DNA from: Micromonospora lupini
GTDB lineage: Bacteria; Actinomycetota; Actinomycetes; Mycobacteriales; Micromonosporaceae
Direction: 5' to 3'
Assembly (NCBI RefSeq): GCF_026342015.1
Contig: NZ_JAPENL010000001.1
Location: 1,984,001-2,048,000 of the forward strand
DNA length: 64,000 nucleotides
The notes under the pieces: generated by a model
The model's input: the letters and a program-made list of their open reading frames with translations, nothing else
What the model was told of the DNA's origin: nothing
Databases searched by the model: none
Made by a program: the position numbers and the translations under genes
Part shown: positions 26,023 to 35,877 of the stretch, one piece after another
How the letters are laid out: every line of letters starts with the position of its first letter
Numbering within the stretch: the stretch's first letter is position 1

Positions 26023-26654
26023 GGGGTCGTCAGGGGCTGTCGACGGAGGCACGCGTCGGCGGGGTCGGGGCAGTGGTGGGTGGGATGCAGATCCACCCAC
26101 CGCTGCCGACGCGTTGTGGCGGATTTCGTGTCGCAGGGACCCCGGTTGAGGTTCAGGACCAGTAGGCAGGGGTCGAGGTCGACATCGGCGTCCGGCGTAG
26201 TCGGAGTGCAGGACATGGCTTCGACCAGCTCGGCGTAGGTCAGGTCACCCGCGCCGTCGACCACCGCCGCGGGCCGGCGCCGGATTTGCGCGACGATTCG
26301 ATGCCACAGTGGACCCTTCCCCACGGGCGATGTGTGCGGATGGCGATGGCCTGACTCGTGAAGGGCTCCCTGGGGTCTTGCGGATGAACACCGGCAGGCG
26401 CTCGGAAGGACCTTGATCACGGGCGCGTTCACCCTGGTGAACACCACGGCCCACCGGCCAACGCTGTACCCGAGTGTGCTCGGCCGGCGGCATGTCGCGC
26501 CGATCGACGTTCCCGCAACGAGTCCGTGTGGTGGTGGACACGAACCCGTCGCCTGCGGCCGGGTGCGACGTAGCGTTGAGGGCTGCCCAGGGCCGATCCG
26601 CAGACGGCATGCCTGGTCGACGCCGATCCGCGAGACGAAAATGGTGAACGCCGG
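26023..26654. other. Gene-poor stretch with possible minus-strand adenylation-domain trace
   Basis: No convincing gene is seen between the mycothiol enzyme and the large synthetase. On the minus strand around 26230-26320 a short reading frame gives IRRRPAAVVDGAGDLTYAEL, which resembles the start of an adenylation domain (the A1 region), but nothing after it continues the match. It may be a relic or chance. The promoter of the synthetase should lie near the right end. Confidence 0.4.
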
Positions 26655-29600
26655 GTGCCCGTGACGAGTGAACCCCAGGTGGTCGCGCTACCGCCGTCAG
26701 CTGCCGCACCGACGATCCCTGCGGTGTTCCGATCCGCCTCGGCCCCGGCCCGCCGCACGCTTGTCGACATTCTCGACGACTCCGCGGGCGCGCACGGAGA
26801 CGCCTGTGCGCTCGACAGCGGTGCCACCGCGCTGACGTACCGCGACCTGGCCGGTGAGGTCGAGGCCGTCCGCAGGACGCTTGCCGGGCACGGCATCGGT
26901 GTCGGCGACCGCGTGGGCGTCCGGATCTCATCCGGTACGGCCGAGCTGTACCTGGCGATCCTCGGCGTTCTCGCGGCGGGTGCTGCCTACGTGCCTGTCG
27001 ACGCGGACGATCCCGAGGAACGCGCCGAACTCGTCTTCGCCGAGGCGGGGGTCGTCGCAGTGCTTGGTGACGGCCTGGCGGTGTCGCTGCGTCGTACCCC
27101 CGTGGGTCGGGTCGGTAGGCCCGGCCCGGCCGACGACGCCTGGATCATCTTCACCTCCGGCTCGACGGGCACCCCGAAGGGTGTGGCGGTCAGCCACGGC
27201 GCGGCTGCGGCTTTCGTGGACGCCGAGGCGCGGTTGTTCCTCGCCGACGAGGCAAGCGAGGCGATCGGCCCGCAGGACCGGGTCCTGGCCGGGCTGTCGG
27301 TGGCCTTCGACGCGTCCTGCGAGGAGATGTGGCTGGCGTGGCGGCACGGCGCGTGTCTGGTGCCGGCCGCGCGGTCGCTGGTCCGCAGCGGCGTCGACCT
27401 CGGTCCCTGGCTGGCCGAGCAGCGCATCTCGGTGGTGTCGACGGTCCCGACGCTTGCCGCGCTGTGGCCGGTCGAGGCGCTGGAGGAGGTCCGGCTGCTG
27501 ATCTTCGGTGGCGAGGCCTGCCCACCGGAGCTGGCGCAGCGCCTGGCCGTCGAGGGCCGCGAGGTCTGGAACACCTACGGGCCGACCGAGGCGACAGTGG
27601 TCGCCTGCGCCGCGCGGATGACAGGCGAGGGACCGGTCCGCATCGGGCTGCCGCTGGCCGGCTGGGAGCTCGCCGTTGTCGACGGGTCAGGCGCTCCGGT
27701 GGCGATGGGCGAGACCGGCGAGCTGGTCATCGGCGGGGTGGGACTCGCCCGCTACCTGGACCCGGGCAAGGACGCCGAGAAGTTCGCGGCGCTGCCCTCG
27801 CTCGGCTGGCAGCGGGCGTACCGCAGCGGTGACATCGTCCGGGCGGAGCCCGAAGGGCTCCTGTTCGTCGGCCGCGGTGACGAACAGGTGAAACTCGGCG
27901 GACGCCGCATCGAGCTGGGTGAGATCGACGCCGCGCTGCAGGCGCTGCCCGACGTCGCCGGCGCCGCCGCGGCGGTGCAGCGCACCGCCGCGGGCAACCA
28001 ACTACTGGTGGGGTACGTGGTTCCGCACGACGGCGTCACCTTCGACGCGGCGTCGGCGGCGCTGCGGATCCGTGAGCAACTGCCGGCCGCGCTCGTGCCG
28101 CTGCTGGCCGTGGTGGATGCGCTGCCGACCCGGACGTCGGGCAAGGTGGATCGGGCCGCGCTGCCGTGGCCGCTGGCCACCCCCCAGGACACCGCGGGTG
28201 ACCTGACCGCGACGGAGGAATGGCTCGCCGGTGGTTGGGCGGAGATCCTTGGCGTACGTCCCACCGAGGCCGATGCGGACTTCTTCAATCACGGCGGCGG
28301 GAGCCTGAACGCGGCGCAACTTGTGGCGTGGATCCGGCGCCGGCACCCGCGGGTGTCGGTGGCCGACATCTACCTGCACCCGAAACTGTCGCGGCTCGCG
28401 GCGGTGCTCGACGCGCTCGACACCACGGCGGCGACGCGCCGGGAGGTCCGGCCGACGCCGAGGCGTGCCGGGTTGATCCAGGCCGCGATGGTGGTGCCGA
28501 TGCTGGCGCTGGTCGGGCTGCGCTGGCTGACAGTCCTGGCCGCCCTGGGCAACGTCCTCGCCCTGCTCGCGCCGGCGCCCTGGGCACCTGTCGTGTCCTG
28601 GTGGTGGGTGGCGCTGGGCTGGCTTGTGCTGTTCAGCCCGCTCGGCCGGATCGCAGTGGCCGCCACCGGAGCGCGACTACTACTGCGCGGGGTACGCCCC
28701 GGCAGCTACCCACGCGGTGGCGGCGTGCACCTGCGGCTGTGGGCCGCCGAACGCCTCGCCGAGCTGACCGGTGCGACAAGCGTCGCCGGGGCATCCTGGA
28801 TGATCACGTACGCCCGGGCCCTCGGCGCGCAGGTCGGGGCCGACGTCGACCTGCACTCCGCGCCGCCGGTGACCGGCCTGCTGAAGCTCGGGCGCGGCGC
28901 GGCGATCGAACCGGAGGTCGATCTGTCCGGCCACTGGGTCGACGGCGATGTCGTCCGCATCGGCAGGGTTCGCGTCGGCGCCGACGCCCGGGTCGGGTCC
29001 CGCAGCACCCTGATGCCTGGCGCTCGGATCGGCAGGGGCGCGCGCGTCGCCGCGGGCTCGACGGTGGCCGGCGCCGTGCCGGCCAACCAGCACTGGGCCG
29101 GCTCACCTGCCGCGGCAGCAGTAGCCAAGGATTCAGACGGGTGGCCCGGGCAGCGTCCCCCACGATCGCGGATGGGTGCACGCCTCTGGCCGCTCGCGTA
29201 CGCGATGACAGCCCAGTTGTTGGGGCTGGTCCCGGTCGTGGCCGCCCTGCCGGCACTCGCCCTGATCGGGTGGACGCTTGCCGTCCGACCAGCGGTCGGC
29301 GCGGTGCTTGCCGCCGTCGCGGTGGCGACCGTCGCCTACGTCGTGGGCTACGCGCTGCTGGTACTCGGGGCCGTCCGGGCGCTCAGCGTCGGCCTGCGCG
29401 CCGGATACCACCAGGTGCAGGGGCGGGTGGCGTGGCAGGTGTGGACGACCGAGCGGTTGATGGGGATGGCCAGGGTCGGGCTGTTCCCGCTCTACGCCAG
29501 CCTCTTCACGCCGGTGTGGCTTCGACTGCTGGGCGCCACGGTGGGGCGCGGGGTGGAGGCATCCACGGTGCTCGCACTGCCGGCGATGACAACTGTCGCC

Positions 29601-30572
29601 GACGGGGCCTTCCTGGCCGACGACACAATGGTCGCGACGTACGAGCTGAGCCACGGGTGGTTGCGGGTAGCCCCGGCCCGCATCGGTAAGCAGGCGTTCC
29701 TCGGCAATTCGGGAATGGCGGCGCCCGGGCGGTCGGTGCCGAAGCGGGGCCTGGTCGGGGTGTTGTCGTCGGCGCCGTTCAAGGCGAAGAAGGGGTCGTC
29801 GTGGCTCGGCGCACCGCCGATGCCGCTGCGCCGGACTGTGGAAGCAGCCGACACCAGCCGCACCTTCGACCCGCCATTCCGGCTGAAGCTGGCCCGGGCC
29901 GCGATCGAGCTGTGCCGGATCGTTCCGGTGATGTGCGCCGGTGCCCTGGCGATCGGCGTCCTGGCCGTACTCGCGCTCGTCTGGCGGACCGCCGGGTGGT
30001 GGGCGGCCGCGTTTACCGCCGGGCCGGTGCTGCTGGGCGCCGCGATCGTCGCCGCCGCCGCCGCGACGGCCGCGAAGTGGCTGCTGGTCGGGCGCTTCCG
30101 GGTCGCCGAGCGCGCGCTGTGGACCTCCTTCGTCTGGCGCAACGAACTCGCGGACACGTTCGTCGAGGTCCTCGCCGCGCCGTGGCTGGTGCGCTTCGCC
30201 ACCGGCACGCCACTGCTCACGGCGTGGCTGCGCACGCTCGGCGCGAAGATCGGCCGGGGCGTCTGGCTGGAAACCTACTGGCTGCCCGAGTACGACCTGG
30301 TGCGACTCGGCGACGGCGCGACTGTGAACCGCGGTTGTGTGGTGCAGACCCACCTGTTCCATGATCGGGTGATGAGCATGGACGAGGTGACACTGGGCGT
30401 GGGCGCCGCGCTGGGCCCGCACGGCATCGTCCTGCCGGGCGCGAGCATCGGCGCGCGGACCACAGTCGGGCCCGGTTCGCTGGTGACCCGCGGCGACGCT
30501 GTGCCGTGCGACAGCCGGTGGTGGGGCAATCCGATCACCACCTGGTCGGCGCCAGCGGCACGGTCGGCATGA
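26655..30572 (+). CDS. Pls/PosA-family nonribosomal peptide synthetase (epsilon-polylysine-synthetase-like)
   Basis: 1305 residues in the single-module order of epsilon-poly-L-lysine synthetase. The adenylation domain (~35-500) has A3 SGSTGTPKG at 168, A5 NTYGPTE, A7 YRSGDIV, A8 LGGRRIELGEID and A10 SGKVDRAAL. A carrier domain follows, with phosphopantetheine Ser about 550 in GGGSLN. Then three pairs of membrane helices (~613-670, 842-910, 1090-1150) are separated by soluble segments with hexapeptide-repeat texture (GARIGRGARVAAGS). In Pls those tandem soluble domains join free amino acids without a condensation domain. Aligning to PheA gives pocket residues D-A-E-S-I-G-T-V-V, close to known lysine codes. 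GTG start at 26655; coupled to the next gene by ATGA. Confidence 0.88.
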   Translation: MPVTSEPQVVALPPSAAAPTIPAVFRSASAPARRTLVDILDDSAGAHGDACALDSGATALTYRDLAGEVEAVRRTLAGHGIGVGDRVGVRISSGTAELYLAILGVLAAGAAYVPVDADDPEERAELVFAEAGVVAVLGDGLAVSLRRTPVGRVGRPGPADDAWIIFTSGSTGTPKGVAVSHGAAAAFVDAEARLFLADEASEAIGPQDRVLAGLSVAFDASCEEMWLAWRHGACLVPAARSLVRSGVDLGPWLAEQRISVVSTVPTLAALWPVEALEEVRLLIFGGEACPPELAQRLAVEGREVWNTYGPTEATVVACAARMTGEGPVRIGLPLAGWELAVVDGSGAPVAMGETGELVIGGVGLARYLDPGKDAEKFAALPSLGWQRAYRSGDIVRAEPEGLLFVGRGDEQVKLGGRRIELGEIDAALQALPDVAGAAAAVQRTAAGNQLLVGYVVPHDGVTFDAASAALRIREQLPAALVPLLAVVDALPTRTSGKVDRAALPWPLATPQDTAGDLTATEEWLAGGWAEILGVRPTEADADFFNHGGGSLNAAQLVAWIRRRHPRVSVADIYLHPKLSRLAAVLDALDTTAATRREVRPTPRRAGLIQAAMVVPMLALVGLRWLTVLAALGNVLALLAPAPWAPVVSWWWVALGWLVLFSPLGRIAVAATGARLLLRGVRPGSYPRGGGVHLRLWAAERLAELTGATSVAGASWMITYARALGAQVGADVDLHSAPPVTGLLKLGRGAAIEPEVDLSGHWVDGDVVRIGRVRVGADARVGSRSTLMPGARIGRGARVAAGSTVAGAVPANQHWAGSPAAAAVAKDSDGWPGQRPPRSRMGARLWPLAYAMTAQLLGLVPVVAALPALALIGWTLAVRPAVGAVLAAVAVATVAYVVGYALLVLGAVRALSVGLRAGYHQVQGRVAWQVWTTERLMGMARVGLFPLYASLFTPVWLRLLGATVGRGVEASTVLALPAMTTVADGAFLADDTMVATYELSHGWLRVAPARIGKQAFLGNSGMAAPGRSVPKRGLVGVLSSAPFKAKKGSSWLGAPPMPLRRTVEAADTSRTFDPPFRLKLARAAIELCRIVPVMCAGALAIGVLAVLALVWRTAGWWAAAFTAGPVLLGAAIVAAAAATAAKWLLVGRFRVAERALWTSFVWRNELADTFVEVLAAPWLVRFATGTPLLTAWLRTLGAKIGRGVWLETYWLPEYDLVRLGDGATVNRGCVVQTHLFHDRVMSMDEVTLGVGAALGPHGIVLPGASIGARTTVGPGSLVTRGDAVPCDSRWWGNPITTWSAPAARSA

Positions 30573-31909
30573 ATCCGAACGTGTCGGCGTCGAGCGGCGC
30601 AACGCCAGGCGCCGCCCACTCCGGCGACTCCTACCTGCCCGAGCACGGCAACGGCGGCTACCGGGTGCTGCACTACGACCTGGACCTCGACTACCGGGTC
30701 GTGTCGAACAGGCTCGCTGGCCGGGCGGACATCACCGCGGCGGCGGTGCAGTCGCTCTCCCGGTTCACCCTCGATCTCGGTCGGCTGCGCGTGCAGGACG
30801 TCCGGGTGGACGGGCGCCCGGCGAAGTACCTGCACCGGCCGGACAAGCTGCAGATCAAACCCGAGCGGCCGATCGGCGCCGGGGACACCTTCCGGGTGGA
30901 GATCCGGTACGCGGGAAAGCCGGTGCCCATCTCCGGCCGGTGGGGCGAGCTGGGGTGGGAGGAACTCACCGACGGGGTGCTCGTGGCCAGCCAGCCGAAC
31001 GGATCGCCGTCGTGGTTCCCGTGTGACGACCAGCCCGGCGCCAAGGCCACCTTCCGCGTGGCGGTCACGACCTCCTCCCCGTACACGGTGCTGGTGACTG
31101 GTGATCCGGTGCTCCAGCGCCGTGGCGCGGGCGGCACGACGTGGGTGTACGAGCGCCGCGAGCCCACCTCGCCGTACCTGATGAGCGTCCAGATCGGACG
31201 CTACGAGGTGGTGGATCTGGGGGTTGGTGACGTGGTGCAGCGCGCGGCGATTCCGCCCGCGCTGCGCAGGAACGCCGCCCACGACTTCGCCCGCCACGGC
31301 GAGATCATGTCGGCGCTGCAGCGGCTCTTCGGGCCGTACCCCTTCAAGCAGTACGTGGTCGTGGTCGCCGACGACGACCTGGACGATCCCGTCGAAGCGC
31401 AGGGCATGGCGGTCTTCGGAAGAAACCACGTCGACGGGCGGCGCACTCACGAGCGGCTCGTCGTGCACGAGCTGGCCCACCAGTGGTTCGGCAACAGCCT
31501 CACGGTGGCCGACTGGCGGCACATCTGGCTCAACGAGGGCTTCGCCACGTACGCCGAGTGGCTGTGGTCAGGCGTCTGCGGCGACCTGCCGACGGACGCC
31601 CTGGCCACGCGGTGGTACGCGTGGGTCGCGGCTCGCCCGCGCCACGTCGTCGTCGCGGATCCCGGCGTCGAGCGGATGTTCGATCCGCTTGTCTACAAGC
31701 GCGGCGCGCTGACTGTGCACGCCCTGCGCAAGAGGGTAGGCGACGAGTCGTTCTTCGCGCTGCTGCGAGCCTGGGTCGCCGAGCACTCACACGCGACGGT
31801 GACGACCGGGCAGTTCAGGCTGCACGCTCAGCGCTTCGCCCGCGAGCCCCTGGACGATCTGTTCGCCGCCTGGCTCGACAGCCCGACGCTGCCTCCCCCA
31901 CCGCGCTGA
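30569..31909 (+). CDS. M1-family zinc metallopeptidase (short form)
   Basis: 446 residues with the gluzincin site HELAH at 300-304 and the third zinc ligand Glu about 19 residues later (LNEGFATYAEW). The N-terminal beta domain and thermolysin-like domain are present. The long C-terminal helical domain of aminopeptidase N is missing, as in many bacterial short M1 proteins. The exopeptidase GxMEN segment is replaced by EAQGMAVFG. No signal peptide. Its start overlaps the synthetase stop, so it probably acts with it, for example degrading the peptide product or a toxic intracellular fraction of it. Confidence 0.85.
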   Translation: MNPNVSASSGATPGAAHSGDSYLPEHGNGGYRVLHYDLDLDYRVVSNRLAGRADITAAAVQSLSRFTLDLGRLRVQDVRVDGRPAKYLHRPDKLQIKPERPIGAGDTFRVEIRYAGKPVPISGRWGELGWEELTDGVLVASQPNGSPSWFPCDDQPGAKATFRVAVTTSSPYTVLVTGDPVLQRRGAGGTTWVYERREPTSPYLMSVQIGRYEVVDLGVGDVVQRAAIPPALRRNAAHDFARHGEIMSALQRLFGPYPFKQYVVVVADDDLDDPVEAQGMAVFGRNHVDGRRTHERLVVHELAHQWFGNSLTVADWRHIWLNEGFATYAEWLWSGVCGDLPTDALATRWYAWVAARPRHVVVADPGVERMFDPLVYKRGALTVHALRKRVGDESFFALLRAWVAEHSHATVTTGQFRLHAQRFAREPLDDLFAAWLDSPTLPPPPR

Positions 31910-31987
31910 CCACGTCGGCCGCGACCACCCCGCACGTTCGTGTGGGTCAGGCGACGGACCCTTGCGCCGGCCGCGGCGTGTCTGCGT

Positions 31988-33190
31988 TCACTGTCGCAGA
32001 TTGGGCGGGTGCGGCCGTTCGGGCGGTCTTCCCCTGGCGTGGATGGCGTCGGTGGCGGCGATGCCGGCGAGGACGACGACTGTGGTGACGGCCACGGCCA
32101 ACGGCGGCAGGAACATCATGACTGGCGAGGCGGCGGCGAGCGCGATCGCGCCGAGGATCCGTGAATGCGACACCCGGTCGAACACCGCTCGTTCCACCAG
32201 GGCTCGTCCGATCAGGAACAGCATCGGTCCGCCGAGGACAACGAGAATCCACGCCGCGTTGGTGTGCCCGAACGGGTGTTCGATCACGATTTCGTATCCG
32301 ACGGCGACGGCGACGATTCCGGCCACCATGAGGACGTGGGCGAGGAACGCCTGCCGAATGAGGTGAGCAGGCTCAGCGGCAGCTTTGATCGCTTCGGGCA
32401 ACAGCTGGCCCGCCCGGAAGAGGTAGACGCGGAACAGCAGCACGGTGGTAATGAATGCGACCGCGAAGGCCGCCGCGGCGCCGACGTGCCGGAAGGATGT
32501 GTCGCTGTAGGCCGAGCCGGTCGTCAGAATCAGTTCGCCGAGAGCGATGATGAAGAATTGTCGGTAGCGCTCGGACAGATACTCGGCCAGGACCGGCCAC
32601 TGCTGTTGGGTCGGACGGGACCACGGCGCGGGATAGAACAGCAGCAGTGCCGCGCAGTCGATGGCGATCGCGAGCGTCCACAACAGCCCGCGGGCCAGGC
32701 CCGTCCCGATCGCGCCGGCGATCCACGGTACGGCCGACAACGTGAACCAGAAGAACACCCCGGCCGCCCGACGTTGCGCCTCGTGGCCGCGCAGGATCGG
32801 CACGATGATCAGCCCACGGATGATGTGGACCCCGACGTACGCGCTGGCGAAGGCCAGACCGCTGTCACCGAACGCGTGCGGCACCGCGACCGCCATCACC
32901 AGCGCGCCGAGCATGGCCGTGTAGACCAGCAATTGGAGCTGCGGCCTCTGCGGATCGTAGAGATCGGTGACCCACGCCGTGACGAACCACAGCACCATGA
33001 AGGCCAGCAGCAACAGCAGCGTCTCGCCGGCCTCGACGAGGACGACCCGCCGCTCGGTGAGTTCCTCGACCAGTCGCTGTGAGACCCGATTGAGAGCAAA
33101 GACGAAAACCAGGTCGAAGAAGAGTTCCAGCAGACTTGGTCGCTGCGGTTGCCCCGGCTTTCGCAGCAGCGCTGCTGCCCTTGTCGACAT
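31988..33190 (-). CDS. LtrA-like (low temperature requirement A) membrane protein
   Basis: 400 residues starting at the ATG at 33190, followed at once by the family signature SLLELFFDLVFVFALNRVS. About ten membrane helices follow, with the second block FFIIALGELILTTG. The upstream open frame is Arg-rich and not LtrA-like, so it is left out. Distant from the other LtrA in this window (5408). Function unknown. The gene converges with the M1 peptidase, with only 78 bases between the stops. Confidence 0.82.
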   Translation of the reverse strand: MSTRAAALLRKPGQPQRPSLLELFFDLVFVFALNRVSQRLVEELTERRVVLVEAGETLLLLLAFMVLWFVTAWVTDLYDPQRPQLQLLVYTAMLGALVMAVAVPHAFGDSGLAFASAYVGVHIIRGLIIVPILRGHEAQRRAAGVFFWFTLSAVPWIAGAIGTGLARGLLWTLAIAIDCAALLLFYPAPWSRPTQQQWPVLAEYLSERYRQFFIIALGELILTTGSAYSDTSFRHVGAAAAFAVAFITTVLLFRVYLFRAGQLLPEAIKAAAEPAHLIRQAFLAHVLMVAGIVAVAVGYEIVIEHPFGHTNAAWILVVLGGPMLFLIGRALVERAVFDRVSHSRILGAIALAAASPVMMFLPPLAVAVTTVVVLAGIAATDAIHARGRPPERPHPPNLRQ

Positions 33191-33500
33191 GGGCCGCCCA
33201 TTTCTGCCGGCTTCGCCTGTCCGAGTATTGGTACCACGCTCGGGAGGTCGTCGAGTCGATACCCGAAAGAATGCCCGTGGACCACACACCTTTCGAAAGT
33301 CGTCGCGATCCCTTCTTTCCGCTGCGCGCGTCCGCCACCCCCGCGACCGGCGGTGATTCCGCGCTGGCCGCCGGCACGCCCACCCACAGCTCACGGTTGT
33401 TCCTCCCTGCACGGGGTACGCCCGCTGCGCCATGCGGGCGCCGTCGGATCAGCCGAGCGGGTCGGTGTGCGCCGCGTACACGCCGGGGGGCCGGTACCGG

Positions 33501-35711
33501 ATGGATCAGCGAGGGGCGGGCGGGCGCGCTGGGGCTGGCGGCCTGGTGCAGCTTCGGGTGCACGGGGTGTCCGCCATCGGCCCGGACGACCTGCTGGATC
33601 GACCGCACGTGCAACAGGTGGCAGGTGACCACCGCGGCGGCTTCTACCGACCCCGCCCGGGTAACCACGAGGGTGGCGACGCGGACGGCGTGACGCTGGA
33701 GGCGTACCGCTGGAACAACCTGCCTGCTGGCACCGCGGCGCGAACCCTGTCGATGGTGATCCTGCTGCCCTTCATGCTGATCAACCTCGCCATCTGGATG
33801 CGTCCGGCCGGTGCGCGCTCCGACCCGGTGATCAAGGCGCTGTGCCGGTTGTTGGCACTCACCCTCACCGGGATGTACGTGCTGAGCATCGTCGGGATCG
33901 CGCTTGACGTGATCGCGTGGAAGTGCATGTCCTCGCCCGAATGTCTGGCCGGACGCAGTTGGCTCTCCTGGCTCGGGGGCCGTCCGGCGGGACTGCGCCT
34001 CGCGGTGCTCGCGCTCGCTCCGGCTGCGGCAATCGGTCTGCTGTGGGGGCTCAGCGCTCGCCCGACACTTCCGTTCTCCGTCTCCGGTGCCGCCAACCAG
34101 ACCTTGTCGGCGCACCGGCTCACCGCCGTCGGCCGCTGGGACAACGAGCCGCTGGTCGGCCGACTGCGCTCGATTCACGTCGCGGCGGCCTTCGCCACGC
34201 TGGACCTCAGCCTGCTCGGCGCCCGGGCCGCTCAGGGTCTCTCGATCGGCACCGTCGCGCTGACGGCGGGTGCCGGGCTTCTGCTGATCACGTGTGCGAT
34301 CCTGCTCTGCACTCCACCCCTGACAGCGCCCGCGGACAGGCGGCTCGACCGCCTGGTCAGCGTGCTGCGCACGATCGCCCTCGGCCTGACCGTGCTGGTC
34401 TGGATCCACGTTCTGTTCAGCTCCGCCTCCTGGCCGGAGCGCAACGGGCTACCCGGCTACAACCTGACAGTCGTCGGGCTGTTCATCGGCCAGGCGGTGT
34501 TGCTGGCTGCCCTGGGGGCGGTGCTGTTCTGGCACCGGGATCGACAGCCGGACGGAGCGCTGTCGCTCGGGTTCGGCGCCCTGGCGGCGTCCGTCGCCGC
34601 GATCAGCCTGGCGCTCACCTTCTCCGCCGAACTCGCCTATCGGGTGTCCGATGTCCTGAACAGAGGCGCACCGACCGCTGAGGCGCTCGTCACCAGCCCT
34701 CCGCGTGCCTGCATCTGGGCGATTCTCGGCTTCACGCTTGCGGTGCTGGCGACGCTTGTCGTCGCCGGCGTGGCATCGCTGGTGTCCCGACCGGGACGGA
34801 AACGCGCCGCGGCGTCGATAGTCGCTCGTGACTTCCCGGACGCGCCGAACGATGCCGGGCCACGGCTGCGGCAGGTGCGCAAGGCCATCGCGCACGCCCG
34901 GTTCACCGAGCGGCTGGTGCCGCTCGCGGTGCTCTACGCCTGCCTGGCCGGAATCGGCATGACGATGGTCGCGCTCGGCCTGCTGCCGACACCTCCGGGC
35001 GACCTGATCCAGCGGTACGTGGGACTGCCGGCCAGCTTCGTGGACTTCGGCATCGGTGTCGGCAGCTACCTGATCGCCGCGATCATCGTCGGACTGGTCA
35101 TCGGCGGGATCTTCGCCCACCGCACCCCCGGATTCCGCCGGTACGTGGGCGTGCTGTGGGATCTGGGCACATTCTGGCCCAGAGCCGCGCACCCGTTCGC
35201 ACCCCCCTGCTACGCCGAACGGGCCGTTCCCGAACTGACCTGCCGAATCACCCACCTCGTCGATTCCGGCAATACGGTGGTGCTCAGCGGACACAGCCAC
35301 GGCTCCGTCCTGCTCGCCGCGACAGTGCTTCAGCTGCCGCCACGGGTCACCGAACGGATTGCCCTGCTGACCCACGGCTCGCCCCTTCGCCGGTTGTACG
35401 CACGGCTCTTCCCCGCGTACGTCAACGACGAGGTGATTCACGAGGTCGCCGACCGCGTCGACTGGCGGTGGGTGAACCTGTGGCGGGACACCGACCCCAT
35501 CGGCGGCCGCGTTTTCCCCCCGCCGCGAACCGACGAGGCACCCGGCGCAGCCGGCCGGGAGGCGACTGTGGACCGACGGCTTCGCGACCCACACGACGTC
35601 ATCGCTCCGGCTGGCGACCTCTTTCCACCAGCGGTCAAGGGACACAGCCCCTGCGAATCCGACGAGGCGTTCGACGAGTGGGCGAGGAACCTCGCCGACC
35701 GCATCCGCTGA
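33501..35711 (+). CDS. Large membrane protein fused to a serine-hydrolase (lipase-like) domain
   Basis: About 736 residues. A short N-terminal segment with LRVHGVSAIGPDDLLD resembles the first strand of an alpha/beta hydrolase. Eight to ten membrane helices fill residues ~80-540. The soluble C-terminal part has the nucleophile elbow GHSHG (Ser599) and the pattern LLTHGSPLRRLYARLFP, WVNLWRDTDPIGG, DPHDVIAP seen in intracellular lipase-like proteins, with likely Asp and His. The hydrolase fold thus seems split around the membrane region. ATG at 33501 is preferred; another in-frame ATG at 33432 has no RBS. Substrate unknown, plausibly a lipid. Confidence 0.7.
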   Translation: MDQRGAGGRAGAGGLVQLRVHGVSAIGPDDLLDRPHVQQVAGDHRGGFYRPRPGNHEGGDADGVTLEAYRWNNLPAGTAARTLSMVILLPFMLINLAIWMRPAGARSDPVIKALCRLLALTLTGMYVLSIVGIALDVIAWKCMSSPECLAGRSWLSWLGGRPAGLRLAVLALAPAAAIGLLWGLSARPTLPFSVSGAANQTLSAHRLTAVGRWDNEPLVGRLRSIHVAAAFATLDLSLLGARAAQGLSIGTVALTAGAGLLLITCAILLCTPPLTAPADRRLDRLVSVLRTIALGLTVLVWIHVLFSSASWPERNGLPGYNLTVVGLFIGQAVLLAALGAVLFWHRDRQPDGALSLGFGALAASVAAISLALTFSAELAYRVSDVLNRGAPTAEALVTSPPRACIWAILGFTLAVLATLVVAGVASLVSRPGRKRAAASIVARDFPDAPNDAGPRLRQVRKAIAHARFTERLVPLAVLYACLAGIGMTMVALGLLPTPPGDLIQRYVGLPASFVDFGIGVGSYLIAAIIVGLVIGGIFAHRTPGFRRYVGVLWDLGTFWPRAAHPFAPPCYAERAVPELTCRITHLVDSGNTVVLSGHSHGSVLLAATVLQLPPRVTERIALLTHGSPLRRLYARLFPAYVNDEVIHEVADRVDWRWVNLWRDTDPIGGRVFPPPRTDEAPGAAGREATVDRRLRDPHDVIAPAGDLFPPAVKGHSPCESDEAFDEWARNLADRIR

Positions 35712-35877
35712 GCAGGCACTGACCCACACTCGGACCGTTCGCCCGTTGGTGGCCCACCGGGCGCACGGGTCTGGCGCAACGTCACCAGCGGCATACGGGG
35801 TTGGCTTCGCCGGCATCGCCCAGAAGCCGGCTTGTCCGAGCCCGGTCCTGAGCGACCCCGACGACGGTAGGGATGCC

